Source: CAZJNX01 sp964547415 (GTDB lineage Bacteria; Pseudomonadota; Alphaproteobacteria; Rhizobiales; Amorphaceae). From it: 30,050 nt of DNA. Below the pieces are notes generated by a model, which saw only the letters and a program-made list of their open reading frames with translations, did not search any database and had not been told where the DNA came from. A program made the translations under genes and the position numbers. Positions 1 to 7,144 of this stretch are shown here, piece after piece. Positions within the stretch are counted from its first letter, which is position 1, and each line of letters opens with the position of its first letter. The stretch lies in NCBI GenBank assembly GCA_964547415.1, contig CAZJNX010000024.1, positions 1-30,050 of the forward strand, given 5' to 3'.

Positions 1-160
1 TCTCCGGCGCCGGGTTCGCCTTCACGGCGTAGAAGATGCGGGTGTCCGGCATCGCGCGGGCGAAGGCCATGTAGTTCTCGCGCACGACCTCGAGGTCGAC
101 GACGAGGCACGGCCCGTCCGGGCGCTCGGTGGAGAGGAAGTGGCGGATGCGCTCGGTCAT
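1..160 (-). CDS. Ornithine/lysine decarboxylase, fold type III PLP enzyme (5' end only)
   Basis: The first 53 codons of a gene that leaves the window at base 1. The ATG is at 160-158, with a purine-rich ribosome site (AAGGGGGG on the minus strand) just upstream. The N-terminus contains a PLPDE_III strand followed by FYAVKANP (residues 43-50). In eukaryotic-type ornithine decarboxylases, and the ornithine/lysine decarboxylases of alphaproteobacteria, the lysine of this motif (K47 here) forms the Schiff base with pyridoxal phosphate. The expected reaction is decarboxylation of ornithine to putrescine in the cytoplasm, feeding polyamine synthesis. Diaminopimelate decarboxylase belongs to the same superfamily but has a different N-terminus. 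The long structured upstream region supports the ornithine decarboxylase reading. Substrate choice (ornithine or lysine) cannot be settled from 53 residues. Confidence 0.88.
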   Translation of the reverse strand, partial: MTERIRHFLSTERPDGPCLVVDLEVVRENYMAFARAMPDTRIFYAVKANPAPE

Positions 161-590
161 TGCGAGACCCCCCTTGAACAGTCCAACGGTCTGATGGACG
201 GCCCATGACGGTCGCGCGCCCGGGGTGGAGACGGCCGCGGTGTCCGGCTGGTGCCGAAGCGCCCGCACGCCCCCTAGAGGACGGTCGGACGCGTCGATGT
301 CATTCGTCGAACGGAGAGCCGCGTCAGGGATCCGCCCGATAAATGCTGCCGATTGGAAGGGGAGGCCCCGTCCGCACGCCAGGCAAGGATGTAGCTGCCT
401 CTTCAGTAACCCCGGCCTTTGGAGAGCCGGCAGAGACCAAAAAAGCCCTCTACGTCGTTGCTTCAAGTCGCGCTGCATCCCGGGGGAATGCAGGGTCCGG
501 TACGCTCCGGAAGACCGGTCATGCCCTGCCGGGGGAGCACCCCCCGGCTCGACCGGCACGCGACCACAGGCACGTGCGAATTTGGGCAAG
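161..590 (-). ncRNA. Candidate speF-type structured leader RNA of the decarboxylase gene
   Basis: The transcript from the promoter proposed at 595-623 would have an untranslated leader of about 430 bases before the decarboxylase ATG. On the minus strand it can form, in order: a strong stem 548-541/535-528 inside an outer stem 556-551/520-515; a 6-bp stem 493-488/478-473; a T-rich stretch (GGGCTTTTTTGG, 448-437); a hairpin CCGGC/GCCGG (430-426/416-412) with loop TCTCCAAAG; and a hairpin AGGCA/TGCCT (400-396/385-381) with loop GCTACATCCT. The less GC-rich, motif-like block 381-448 stands out from the surrounding DNA. Alphaproteobacterial ornithine decarboxylase genes are known to carry a long conserved leader called speF. 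Position, length and the hairpin pair fit, but I assign it from memory of the motif and not from an alignment. No convincing leader peptide was seen. Confidence 0.55.
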
Positions 591-594
591 CGAT

Positions 595-623
595 GAGATA
601 CGGAATCGGGACCTCTTCCGCAA
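595..623 (-). promoter_or_regulatory. Candidate sigma-70 promoter for the decarboxylase and its leader
   Basis: On the minus strand TTGCGG (623-618) is followed after exactly 17 bases by TATCTC (600-595). Transcription would start near 588, just ahead of the first leader stem. The match is reasonable for a high-GC alphaproteobacterium, but it rests on inspection alone. Confidence 0.4.
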
Positions 624-815
624 CCCCCGCGGGCCGGATGGAGAAAATTTCATCCTGCACAGCGGGCGGGCGGGGCGGGCCGCCGAGACAGCCTCGCCCG
701 TTCGCGCTAGACATCCCGGAGGGCCGCGGACGGGCAGCCCCGGGCCAGCATCGGGACGGACAAGGCGGACGGGGGCGCCCTCCCCCGGCGGCGAACGGGA
801 AGGATCGCGGGCGAC
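624..815. other. Rest of the intergenic region, no gene seen
   Basis: GC-rich spacer between the divergent decarboxylase leader and the antiporter gene. I see no RNA gene, repeat or clear forward promoter. The only candidate is a weak GAGACA (693-698), 17 bases, TAGACA pair, too poor to call. The purine run GGGAAGGA near 797-804 serves as ribosome site of the next gene. Confidence 0.4.
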
Positions 816-3533
816 GTGCTCTCCACACCCCTCATCCTCGCGACGACGGCCTCGCTCCTCGTCCTCATCGCCCTGCTCGAGCCGCTCGCCCGCCGCATGC
901 AGCTGCCCCACACGGTGCTCCTCGCCGCCGTCGGGGTGGTGATCGGCGGCACGGCAACGTTCCTCCTGTTCACGCCCCTCACCGACGCCCTCAACGAGGT
1001 GGCGCGGCTGTTCGTCTTCTTTCCCGTCGACGCCGACGTGTTCCTGTTCGGCTTCCTGCCGATCCTCCTGTTCCACGCGGCCCTGTCGCTCGACGTGCGC
1101 CGGATGATCGACGACGCGGCCCACATCTTCCTCCTCGCCGTCGTCGCCGTCGTGGTGGCGACCCTCGCCATCGGCCTCGCCCTCGTGCCCGTGTCGGGCG
1201 AGGCGCTCCTCGTGTGCCTCCTGCTCGGCGCCATCGTGGCGACCACGGACCCCGTCGCCGTCCTCGCCATCTTCCGCGACCTCGGGGTGCCCGCGCGCCT
1301 CGTGCGGCTCGTGGAGGGGGAGAGCCTCCTCAACGACGCGGCGGCCATCGCCCTCTTCTCCATCCTGCTCGCCGCCCTCACCACGGGAAGTGAGATCACC
1401 GCCTCCTCGGCCCTCCTCGCCTTCGCCGTCGCGGCGCTCGGAGGGGCTGCCGCGGGCTGGGTCGGCGGCCTCGTCGGCAACTTCTTCCTGCGCCTCACCT
1501 GCAACGCACGGCCCGCCCTCATCACCGTGTCGATCGCGATGCCCTACCTCGTGTTCGTCACGGCGGACGAGGCGCTGGAGGTGTCGGGCGTCGTCGCGGT
1601 CATCGTGGCGGGCATGACGATGGCCACCTACGGCTCGGCGCGGGTGGCGCCGGACAGCTGGCAGCGGCTCATGGACATCTGGGACCAGATCGCCTTCTGG
1701 GCGGCCTCGCTCCTGTTCGTGCTCGCCGCCCTCATGGTCCCGCGCCTCCTCGAGGGGCTCGACGCCCGGGACCTTCTGAGCCTCCTCGTCCTCATCGTGG
1801 CGGCGTTCGCGGCGCGGGCCGTGGTCCTGTTCGGCTTCGTGCCCGTCCTCGTCCTGTTGCGCCTCGGCGAGCGCGTGGGGCGGCGCGCCAAGCTCGTGAT
1901 CCTGTGGGGCGGCCTGCGCGGGGCGATCACCCTCGCCCTCGCCCTGTCGATCACCGAGCACGACCAGATCCCCCTCGACCAGCGCCAGTTCATCGCCGTC
2001 CTCGCCACCGGCTTCGTCCTGTTCACCATCCTCGTGAACGGGGTGACGCTGCGCCCCTTCGTGCGCGCCCTGAAGCTCGACGAGCTCTCCCCGTTCGACC
2101 GGGGCCTGCGGCGCGGGGTGATCGCGCTCGCCCTCACCAACGTGCGGGAGGCGCTCGGCGAGGCCGCGCGGGACTACGACATCCCGAAGGAGATCGAGGC
2201 GGAGGCCCGGGCCCCCTACGAGGAGCGCCTCGCCCGCGCCGCCGAGGAGGCGGCGGGCGTGGAGGAGCTGTCGGACCGGGAGCGGCTGACCCTCGGCCTC
2301 ATCGCGCTTGCCGACCAGGAGAGGAAGCTGCTCCTCGCGCACCTGAGGGACGAGACCGTCTCGACCCCGGTGATCGCCGATCTCCTCGGCGATGCCCAGC
2401 GCATGGGCGAGGGGGCCCGCGCGGACGGGCGCATCGGCTACCGCCGCGCCGCCAAGCGGGTGGTCGGCTACAACCGCCGCTTCCGCCTCGCCCTCTTCGG
2501 GCACCGCTTCCTCGGCCTCAAGGGCCCGCTCAACGACCAGCTCGCGGCCCGCTTCGAGCGCCTCGTGGTCGACCGGATCGTCCTCAAGGAGCTCGCCCCC
2601 TTCGTGCGCGGGCGGATCGGCTCCCTCCTCGGCACCCGCATCGCCGACATCATCGAGGAGATCATCGACATCCGCCGGCAGGACGTCGCCAAGGCCCTCG
2701 ACGCGCTGCACCTGCAGTATCCGGCCTACACCCACGACCTGGAGCGGCGCCTCCTTACCCGCATCGCCGTGCGGCGGGAGGAGCGCGAGTACGCCGACCT
2801 GTTCGAGGACCAGCTGATCGGCGCGGAGCTCCTGTCCGACCTCGCCGCGGAGATCGGGGCGGTGGAGCGGCGCCTCGAGGGGCGCCCCCGCCTCGACGTG
2901 GGCCTCGCCAAGGAGGATCTCGTCCGCCAGTTCCCCCTGTTCGACGGGCTGACGCCGGAGGAGGTGACGCTGGTGGCGCGGGCCCTCAAGGCGCGCTTCG
3001 CGATCCCGGGCGAGCGGCTGATCCGCAAGGGCGACCGGGGTGAGGCAGTCTACTTCATCTCCTCCGGCGCGGTCGAGGTGGACACGGGCAAGTCGAAGAT
3101 CCGCCTCGGCAAGGGCGACTTCGTGGGCGAACTCTCCCTGTTCTACGGCGGGCGGCGCTCGGCCGACGTCACCACCATCGGCTACTCCAACCTTCTCGTC
3201 CTCGAGGGGGAGGACTTCCGCACCCTCCTCGACCGAAACCCCCACATCCGCGAGGTGGTGGAGGCGGTCGCCGAGAAGCGCATGCGCGAGCGCGGCAAGA
3301 CGGCCGGCAAGCGCCCGGGCCAGCGGGGCCTGCGCCCGCTCGCGACCCTCGCCAACGTCCGCCGCCTGCCCCTCCCGGCGCCCGGGCGGCAGGATGCCGC
3401 GCCCCCGCCCGCCGCGGACGCCGCCGCGCCGCCCCCGGCATCCGGCGACGCGGGGGCGTCGCCCCCGGGCGCGCCGGCGGCGCCGGCGCCGTCCGACGCG
3501 GACGCCTCCGCTGCCGATCGCCGCAAGGCCTGA
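816..3533 (+). CDS. CPA1 Na+/H+ antiporter with C-terminal cyclic-nucleotide-binding domain
   Basis: A 905-residue inner-membrane protein expected to exchange Na+ (or K+) for H+. Residues 1 to about 410 are a Na_H_Exchanger domain of about 12 membrane segments. It carries TDPVAV (144-149) and ESLLND (169-174), the conserved ion-binding region of CPA1 exchangers. A long cytoplasmic, partly helical linker follows. Residues about 705-800 are a cNMP-binding (CRP-like) fold with the GDFVGELSLFYGG-type phosphate-binding cassette. The last 75 residues are an Ala/Pro-rich low-complexity tail. This order resembles plant SOS1 and the bacterial NhaP-type proteins with long cytoplasmic regions. The start is GTG, chosen because GGGAAGGA lies about 12 bases upstream and the first helix begins at once. 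Whether the cNMP fold binds cAMP, cGMP or nothing is unknown. The gene appears monocistronic. Confidence 0.9.
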   Translation: MLSTPLILATTASLLVLIALLEPLARRMQLPHTVLLAAVGVVIGGTATFLLFTPLTDALNEVARLFVFFPVDADVFLFGFLPILLFHAALSLDVRRMIDDAAHIFLLAVVAVVVATLAIGLALVPVSGEALLVCLLLGAIVATTDPVAVLAIFRDLGVPARLVRLVEGESLLNDAAAIALFSILLAALTTGSEITASSALLAFAVAALGGAAAGWVGGLVGNFFLRLTCNARPALITVSIAMPYLVFVTADEALEVSGVVAVIVAGMTMATYGSARVAPDSWQRLMDIWDQIAFWAASLLFVLAALMVPRLLEGLDARDLLSLLVLIVAAFAARAVVLFGFVPVLVLLRLGERVGRRAKLVILWGGLRGAITLALALSITEHDQIPLDQRQFIAVLATGFVLFTILVNGVTLRPFVRALKLDELSPFDRGLRRGVIALALTNVREALGEAARDYDIPKEIEAEARAPYEERLARAAEEAAGVEELSDRERLTLGLIALADQERKLLLAHLRDETVSTPVIADLLGDAQRMGEGARADGRIGYRRAAKRVVGYNRRFRLALFGHRFLGLKGPLNDQLAARFERLVVDRIVLKELAPFVRGRIGSLLGTRIADIIEEIIDIRRQDVAKALDALHLQYPAYTHDLERRLLTRIAVRREEREYADLFEDQLIGAELLSDLAAEIGAVERRLEGRPRLDVGLAKEDLVRQFPLFDGLTPEEVTLVARALKARFAIPGERLIRKGDRGEAVYFISSGAVEVDTGKSKIRLGKGDFVGELSLFYGGRRSADVTTIGYSNLLVLEGEDFRTLLDRNPHIREVVEAVAEKRMRERGKTAGKRPGQRGLRPLATLANVRRLPLPAPGRQDAAPPPAADAAAPPPASGDAGASPPGAPAAPAPSDADASAADRRKA

Positions 3534-3586
3534 CGGCGGCAGCGCGGGGCGGCGTTCCGGGCGCGGATTTCCGCCCACGCGCCCGC

Positions 3587-3615
3587 TGGACAGCCGGCGA
3601 ACCATTCCCTATTAG
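3587..3615 (+). promoter_or_regulatory. Promoter of the tRNA-Phe gene
   Basis: TGGACA (3587-3592), a 17-base spacer, then TATTAG (3610-3615). Both boxes and the spacing are good sigma-70 matches. The expected start near 3622 would give a leader of about 18 bases before the mature tRNA end. Confidence 0.6.
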
Positions 3616-3617
3616 AT

Positions 3618-3642
3618 GGCCCGGGCCGCCCAGGCCCGGGCC
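3618..3642 (+). repeat. Perfect 10-bp inverted repeat spanning the 5' end of tRNA-Phe
   Basis: GGCCCGGGCC occurs at 3618-3627 and again at 3633-3642, separated by GCCCA. Each copy is itself palindromic, so an RNA can form a 10-bp all-GC hairpin with a 5-base loop. The second arm includes the first three bases of the mature tRNA (3640-3642), so this hairpin competes with the acceptor stem. Confidence 0.85.
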
Positions 3643-3715
3643 CAGGTAGCTCAGTTGGTAGAGCATGCGACTGAAAATCGCAGTGTCGGTGGTTCGATTC
3701 CGCCCCTGGGCACCA
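3640..3715 (+). tRNA. tRNA-Phe (anticodon GAA)
   Basis: A complete cloverleaf of 76 bases: acceptor stem GCCCAGG/CCTGGGC; D-stem GCTC/GAGC; anticodon stem TGCGA/TCGCA with loop CTGAAAA and anticodon GAA at 3673-3675; variable loop GTGTC; T-stem GGTGG/CCGCC with loop TTCGATT; discriminator A. The terminal CCA (3713-3715) is encoded. It decodes UUC/UUU. Confidence 0.97.
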
Positions 3716-4060
3716 CTCCCCTCCTGAACGCGGTCTGTTGATCGTCCGTCGCGTGTCCGCCGCCACGGCTGTCCGGAGCGGCGCGGCAGATCTCTCCTTT
3801 CGGCCTTGCGGCAGCGTGCCTCGTCGCGTGCCGACCCCTTCGACCGCCACGCCATCGCGTTGGGTCCCACGGGCTCGCGGCGGCGCAACGTCCCGAACCG
3901 GCGGGGGCAGCCCTCGGCCGGATGCATCGCCCGCCGCGACCGGCCTTCGCCGCTCCGGGAACGCCTGGCCGCTTGACGGGCGAACGCGGGCACCGCTTCA
4001 AGGCAAGCGGGGCGCCGAAGCACGTGGACCCGTGCTGGCGCCGCATGACGCGAGAAGGCC
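3716..4060. other. Intergenic region between tRNA-Phe and bioN, no gene seen
   Basis: About 345 bases without a convincing coding region. The open frames here lack family similarity and a ribosome site. No T-run terminator follows the tRNA. I looked for the BioR operator type (TTAT-N2-ATAA) expected before biotin-uptake genes in many alphaproteobacteria and found none. No ATPase gene (bioM) is present. Confidence 0.6.
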
Positions 4061-4714
4061 ATGCTGTCGTCGCATCTTTCCGGCGATACCGTGCTGCACC
4101 GGCTGCCCGCCGGGGCGAAGCTCGCGGGGCTCGCGGCGGCGACGGTGGTCGTCCTGCCCGTGGCGGCGCCAGCGCCCGCGCTCGCGGTTCTCGCTGCCGT
4201 GGCGGCGCTTTACGCGGTGGCGGGGCGGGAAGCCGTGCGGCGGATGGGTCGGGTGGGGCCGCTCGTGCCCGTCCTCGCCGTGGTGCTGGTGGCGCAGGGG
4301 CTGCTCGCGTCCTGGGGCGAAGGGGTGGCCGTCGTCGCGCGCATCCTCGCCATGGTGTGGCTGGCGAACCTCGTCACCATGACGACGCGCATGGACGACA
4401 TGCTGGACACCCTCGCCGTCCCGTTCGCCCCGCTGAAGGCCGTCGGCCTGCCGCCGCGCACGGTCGCCCTCGCCGTCACCCTCGTGGTCCGCTTCGTGCC
4501 GGTGCTCCTCGAGGAATGGGGGCGGCTCGCCGAGGCGTGGCGGGCGCGCACGGGGCGGCGCCCCGGCATCGGCCTCCTCGCCCCGTTCGCCCTCCGGGTG
4601 CTTGACCTTTCCGAGCGGGTGGGCGAGACCCTTGCCGCCCGCTACGCGCCGGCCCACGATGGCGAGACGCCGCCCGGCGCCACCCCGCCCGAAGGACCGT
4701 CCCGATGGACATGA
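4061..4714 (+). CDS. bioN: Energy-coupling factor transmembrane protein, BioN/EcfT family
   Basis: 217 residues with hydrophobic segments at about 21-57, 65-84, 88-105 and 133-150, then a cytoplasmic region. That region has the two arginine-containing coupling motifs expected of EcfT proteins (WRARTG near 160-165 and LAARYA near 191-196), which contact the ABC ATPases. In BioMNY, BioN couples ATP hydrolysis by BioM to biotin uptake by BioY. The identity follows mainly from the next gene, bioY, which overlaps it by 10 bases (ATG at 4705, stop at 4712-4714). Usually bioM sits beside these genes, but none is present here. A short GAGAAGG lies close before the ATG. The C-terminal tail is Pro/Gly-rich. 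Confidence 0.85.
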   Translation: MLSSHLSGDTVLHRLPAGAKLAGLAAATVVVLPVAAPAPALAVLAAVAALYAVAGREAVRRMGRVGPLVPVLAVVLVAQGLLASWGEGVAVVARILAMVWLANLVTMTTRMDDMLDTLAVPFAPLKAVGLPPRTVALAVTLVVRFVPVLLEEWGRLAEAWRARTGRRPGIGLLAPFALRVLDLSERVGETLAARYAPAHDGETPPGATPPEGPSRWT

Positions 4715-5259
4715 CCCGCGACCTCGCGAGGATCGCCCTGTTCGCCGCGCTGATCGCCGCCCTCGGCCTCGTGCCGGCGATCTACCTGCCGTTCCTGGCT
4801 GGCGTGCCGGTCACCGCGCAGACGCTCGGGGTCATGCTGGCCGGCGTCCTCCTCGGGCCGGCGCGCGGGGCACTCGCGGTCCTTCTCCTCATCCTCGTCG
4901 TGGCCCTCGGCGCGCCGTTCCTGGCCGGCGGGCGGGGCGGGCTCGGCGTGTTCGCCGGGCCGACGGTGGGCTTCCTCGTGGGCTGGCCGGTGGCGGCGTT
5001 CGTGGCGGGCTGGCTGATGCGGCGGCTGACGGCCCTGCCCGCGGGGCTCGCCGCCTTCGTGGCGTCCGTCGGGGGCGGCATCCTCGTCCTCTACGCGATC
5101 GGGGTGCCGGGCATCTCCCTCGTCACGGGGCTCGACCTTCGGACCGCCTTCGCGGGCTCGGCCGCCTTCATTCCCGGGGACCTCCTGAAGGCCGCCCTCG
5201 TCGGCCTCGTGGCGGCGACGCTCGCCCGCGCCCGCCCGTCGCTCCTCGCGCGCGGCTGA
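4705..5259 (+). CDS. bioY: Biotin transporter substrate-binding subunit BioY
   Basis: 184 residues, the usual length of BioY S-components, with about six membrane helices. Conserved BioY motifs are visible: VPVTAQTLGV (34-43), the glycine-rich GGRGGLGVFAGPTVGF (75-90) and FIPGDLLKA (155-163). BioY binds biotin with high affinity in the inner membrane and releases it when driven by the BioN/BioM module; some solitary BioY proteins transport on their own. The ATG overlaps the end of bioN by 10 bases and has GAAGGA at 4691-4696. The next gene starts two bases after the stop, so the TRAP genes downstream are probably co-transcribed with it. Confidence 0.94.
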   Translation: MDMTRDLARIALFAALIAALGLVPAIYLPFLAGVPVTAQTLGVMLAGVLLGPARGALAVLLLILVVALGAPFLAGGRGGLGVFAGPTVGFLVGWPVAAFVAGWLMRRLTALPAGLAAFVASVGGGILVLYAIGVPGISLVTGLDLRTAFAGSAAFIPGDLLKAALVGLVAATLARARPSLLARG

Positions 5260-5261
5260 CG

Positions 5262-5825
5262 ATGGCCGTGTCCGACCCCGTCGGCGGCCCGCGCGGCCTG
5301 TTTCCGCGCACCGAGGCGTTCGTGGGGCGGATCGTGGGCGGCCTCGCCTACGCCCTCGCCGTGGCGGGCGGGATCCTGTTCACCGCCCTCGCCGTCCTCA
5401 CGGTGGTGTCCATCGTCGGGCGGGGCTTCGTGTTCGCCGGGCTCGGACCCGTGCCGGGGGACTTCGAGCTCGTGGAGGCCGGCACCGCCATCGCCGTCTT
5501 CGCGTTCCTGCCCTGGTGCCAGTACCGGCGCGGCCACGTCACGGTGGAGATCCTCGTCGCGCGGTTTCCCGAAAGGGTGCGCGCCGCCCTCGGCCTCCTC
5601 GGCAACGTGGCGCTCACGGTCGCGGCCGTCCTCATCGCCTGGCGGCTGTGGGCGGGGATGCAGGACAAGTTCCTGTTCGGCGAGACCACGATGATCCTGC
5701 GCTTCGAGATCGGCTGGGCCTACGCGGGCGCCATGGTCGGCGCGGTCGCCTTCGCCGTGACGGCCCTCTACACCTGCTGGCGCAGTCTCAACGAGACGAT
5801 CCGCGGGCGGGAGGCGATCCGTTGA
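5262..5825 (+). CDS. TRAP transporter small permease (DctQ family)
   Basis: 187 residues with four predicted membrane helices (about 28-50, 66-88, 104-130 and 152-172) and the DctQ-type features FAFLPWCQYRRGHV after the second helix and a charged C-terminus. The small subunit pairs with the large DctM subunit in the inner membrane for Na+-driven solute uptake from a periplasmic binding protein. It starts two bases after the bioY stop and overlaps the large subunit gene by four bases. No binding-protein gene lies next to it, so the solute cannot be inferred. It is clearly a different paralogue from the small permease at 11433-11936. Confidence 0.9.
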   Translation: MAVSDPVGGPRGLFPRTEAFVGRIVGGLAYALAVAGGILFTALAVLTVVSIVGRGFVFAGLGPVPGDFELVEAGTAIAVFAFLPWCQYRRGHVTVEILVARFPERVRAALGLLGNVALTVAAVLIAWRLWAGMQDKFLFGETTMILRFEIGWAYAGAMVGAVAFAVTALYTCWRSLNETIRGREAIR

Positions 5826-7144
5826 GCGGGGCGGCGCTCGCGGCCACCGCCTTCGCGGTGATGCTCGGCCTCATCTTCCTGAGGATGCCCATCGGCGTCG
5901 CGATGCTGCTCACCGGCTTCGTCGGCACCTTCCTCACGGTCGGCACCTTCGCCCCCGTGCTCGGGCAATTGAAGTCCCTTACCTACGACACCTTCTCGAG
6001 CTATTCCCTGTCCATCGTGCCGCTGTTCCTGCTGATGGGCCAGTTCGCGGCGAAGTCCGGCATGTCGGAGGCCCTCTTCCGCGCGGCGAGCGACATGCTC
6101 GGCCACCGGCGGGGCGGCGTCGCCATGGCCGCGGTCGGGGCGTGCGCTGGCTTCGGCGCGGTGTGCGGCTCCTCGCTCGCCACCGCCGCGACCATGGGGC
6201 AGGTGGCGCTTCCCGAGATGCGGCGGCACGGCTACGCGGCCGGGCTCTCCACCGGGGTGCTGGCGGCGGGCGGCACGCTCGGCATCCTCATCCCGCCGTC
6301 GGTGATCCTCGTCATCTACGCGATCCTCACCGAGCAGAACATCGTGAAGATGTTCGCCGCCGCCCTGATCCCGGGCATCCTCGCCGCCCTCGGCTACGTG
6401 GCGGCCGTCGCCGTCGTCGTGCGCCTGAGGCCGGGGGTGGCGACGCTGCTGCCCCGGAAACCCTGGTCGGAGCGGCTCGCCTCGCTCGCCCTCGTGTGGC
6501 CGGTGGTGGCGATCTTCGTGCTCGTGATCGGCGGCATCTACGCGGGCTGGTTCACGCCGACGGAAGGGGCCGCCGTCGGCGCCGTCGCAACGGGCCTCTA
6601 CGCCTTCGGCACGGGGCGGCTCGGCTGGCGCGACTTCGTGGACGCGGTCGTCGACACGGCGCAGGCGACGGCGATGATCTTCTTCATCATCCTCGGCGCG
6701 GCCGCCTTCAACACCTTCCTCGCCTTCACCCAGACACCCCAGATGGCCGCGGACTGGGTGGCCGCGTCCGGCCTGTCGCCGCTCGCGGTGCTCACGATCA
6801 TCCTTCTCACCTACCTCGTGTTCGGCTGCGTCATGGACTCGCTCTCCATGATCCTGCTCACGATCCCAATCTTCTTTCCCGTGATCATGGCGCTCGACTT
6901 CGGCCTGACGCCGGAGGAGACGGCCATCTGGTTCGGCATCCTCGCCCTCATCGTGGTGGAGGTGGGGCTCATCACGCCGCCCGTCGGCATGAACCTGTTC
7001 ATCATCCACACGCTGGCGAAGGACGTGCCCCTGTCGGCCACCTACCTGGGCGTCCTGCCGTTCGTGGCGACCGACCTCGTGCGGGTCGTCGTCCTCGTCG
7101 CCTTTCCCGGCATCACGCTGGCGCTGGTGCGCTGGCTGTTCTGA
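5822..7144 (+). CDS. TRAP transporter large permease (DctM family)
   Basis: 440 residues with about 12 membrane helices. It carries the DctM hallmarks: LFLLMGQFAAKSGMSE near residue 62, GGTLGILIPPS in the middle, the WFTPTEGAAVGA segment, and the late LITPPVGMNLFII motif. It forms the transport channel with the DctQ subunit. The start is taken as TTG at 5822, sharing TTGA with the stop of the small subunit, because GGGAGG (5809-5814) is placed 7 bases upstream and full DctM length results. The 3' end overlaps the opposing methyltransferase gene by 32 bases (7113-7144). The DctP partner is missing locally. Confidence 0.92.
   Translation: MSGAALAATAFAVMLGLIFLRMPIGVAMLLTGFVGTFLTVGTFAPVLGQLKSLTYDTFSSYSLSIVPLFLLMGQFAAKSGMSEALFRAASDMLGHRRGGVAMAAVGACAGFGAVCGSSLATAATMGQVALPEMRRHGYAAGLSTGVLAAGGTLGILIPPSVILVIYAILTEQNIVKMFAAALIPGILAALGYVAAVAVVVRLRPGVATLLPRKPWSERLASLALVWPVVAIFVLVIGGIYAGWFTPTEGAAVGAVATGLYAFGTGRLGWRDFVDAVVDTAQATAMIFFIILGAAAFNTFLAFTQTPQMAADWVAASGLSPLAVLTIILLTYLVFGCVMDSLSMILLTIPIFFPVIMALDFGLTPEETAIWFGILALIVVEVGLITPPVGMNLFIIHTLAKDVPLSATYLGVLPFVATDLVRVVVLVAFPGITLALVRWLF

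Noticed and set aside
519..3605. A 1028-codon minus-strand open frame opposite the antiporter
   Set aside because: It mirrors a plus-strand gene with clear domains. Its composition is low-complexity and it has no family similarity.
3716..4060. Search for bioM or a BioR operator before bioN
   Set aside because: The space is too short for an ABC ATPase, no Walker motif is present in any frame, and no TTAT-N2-ATAA palindrome occurs.
3170..4062. Minus-strand frames covering tRNA-Phe and the following spacer
   Set aside because: They run antisense through a certain tRNA and lack any recognised domain or ribosome site.
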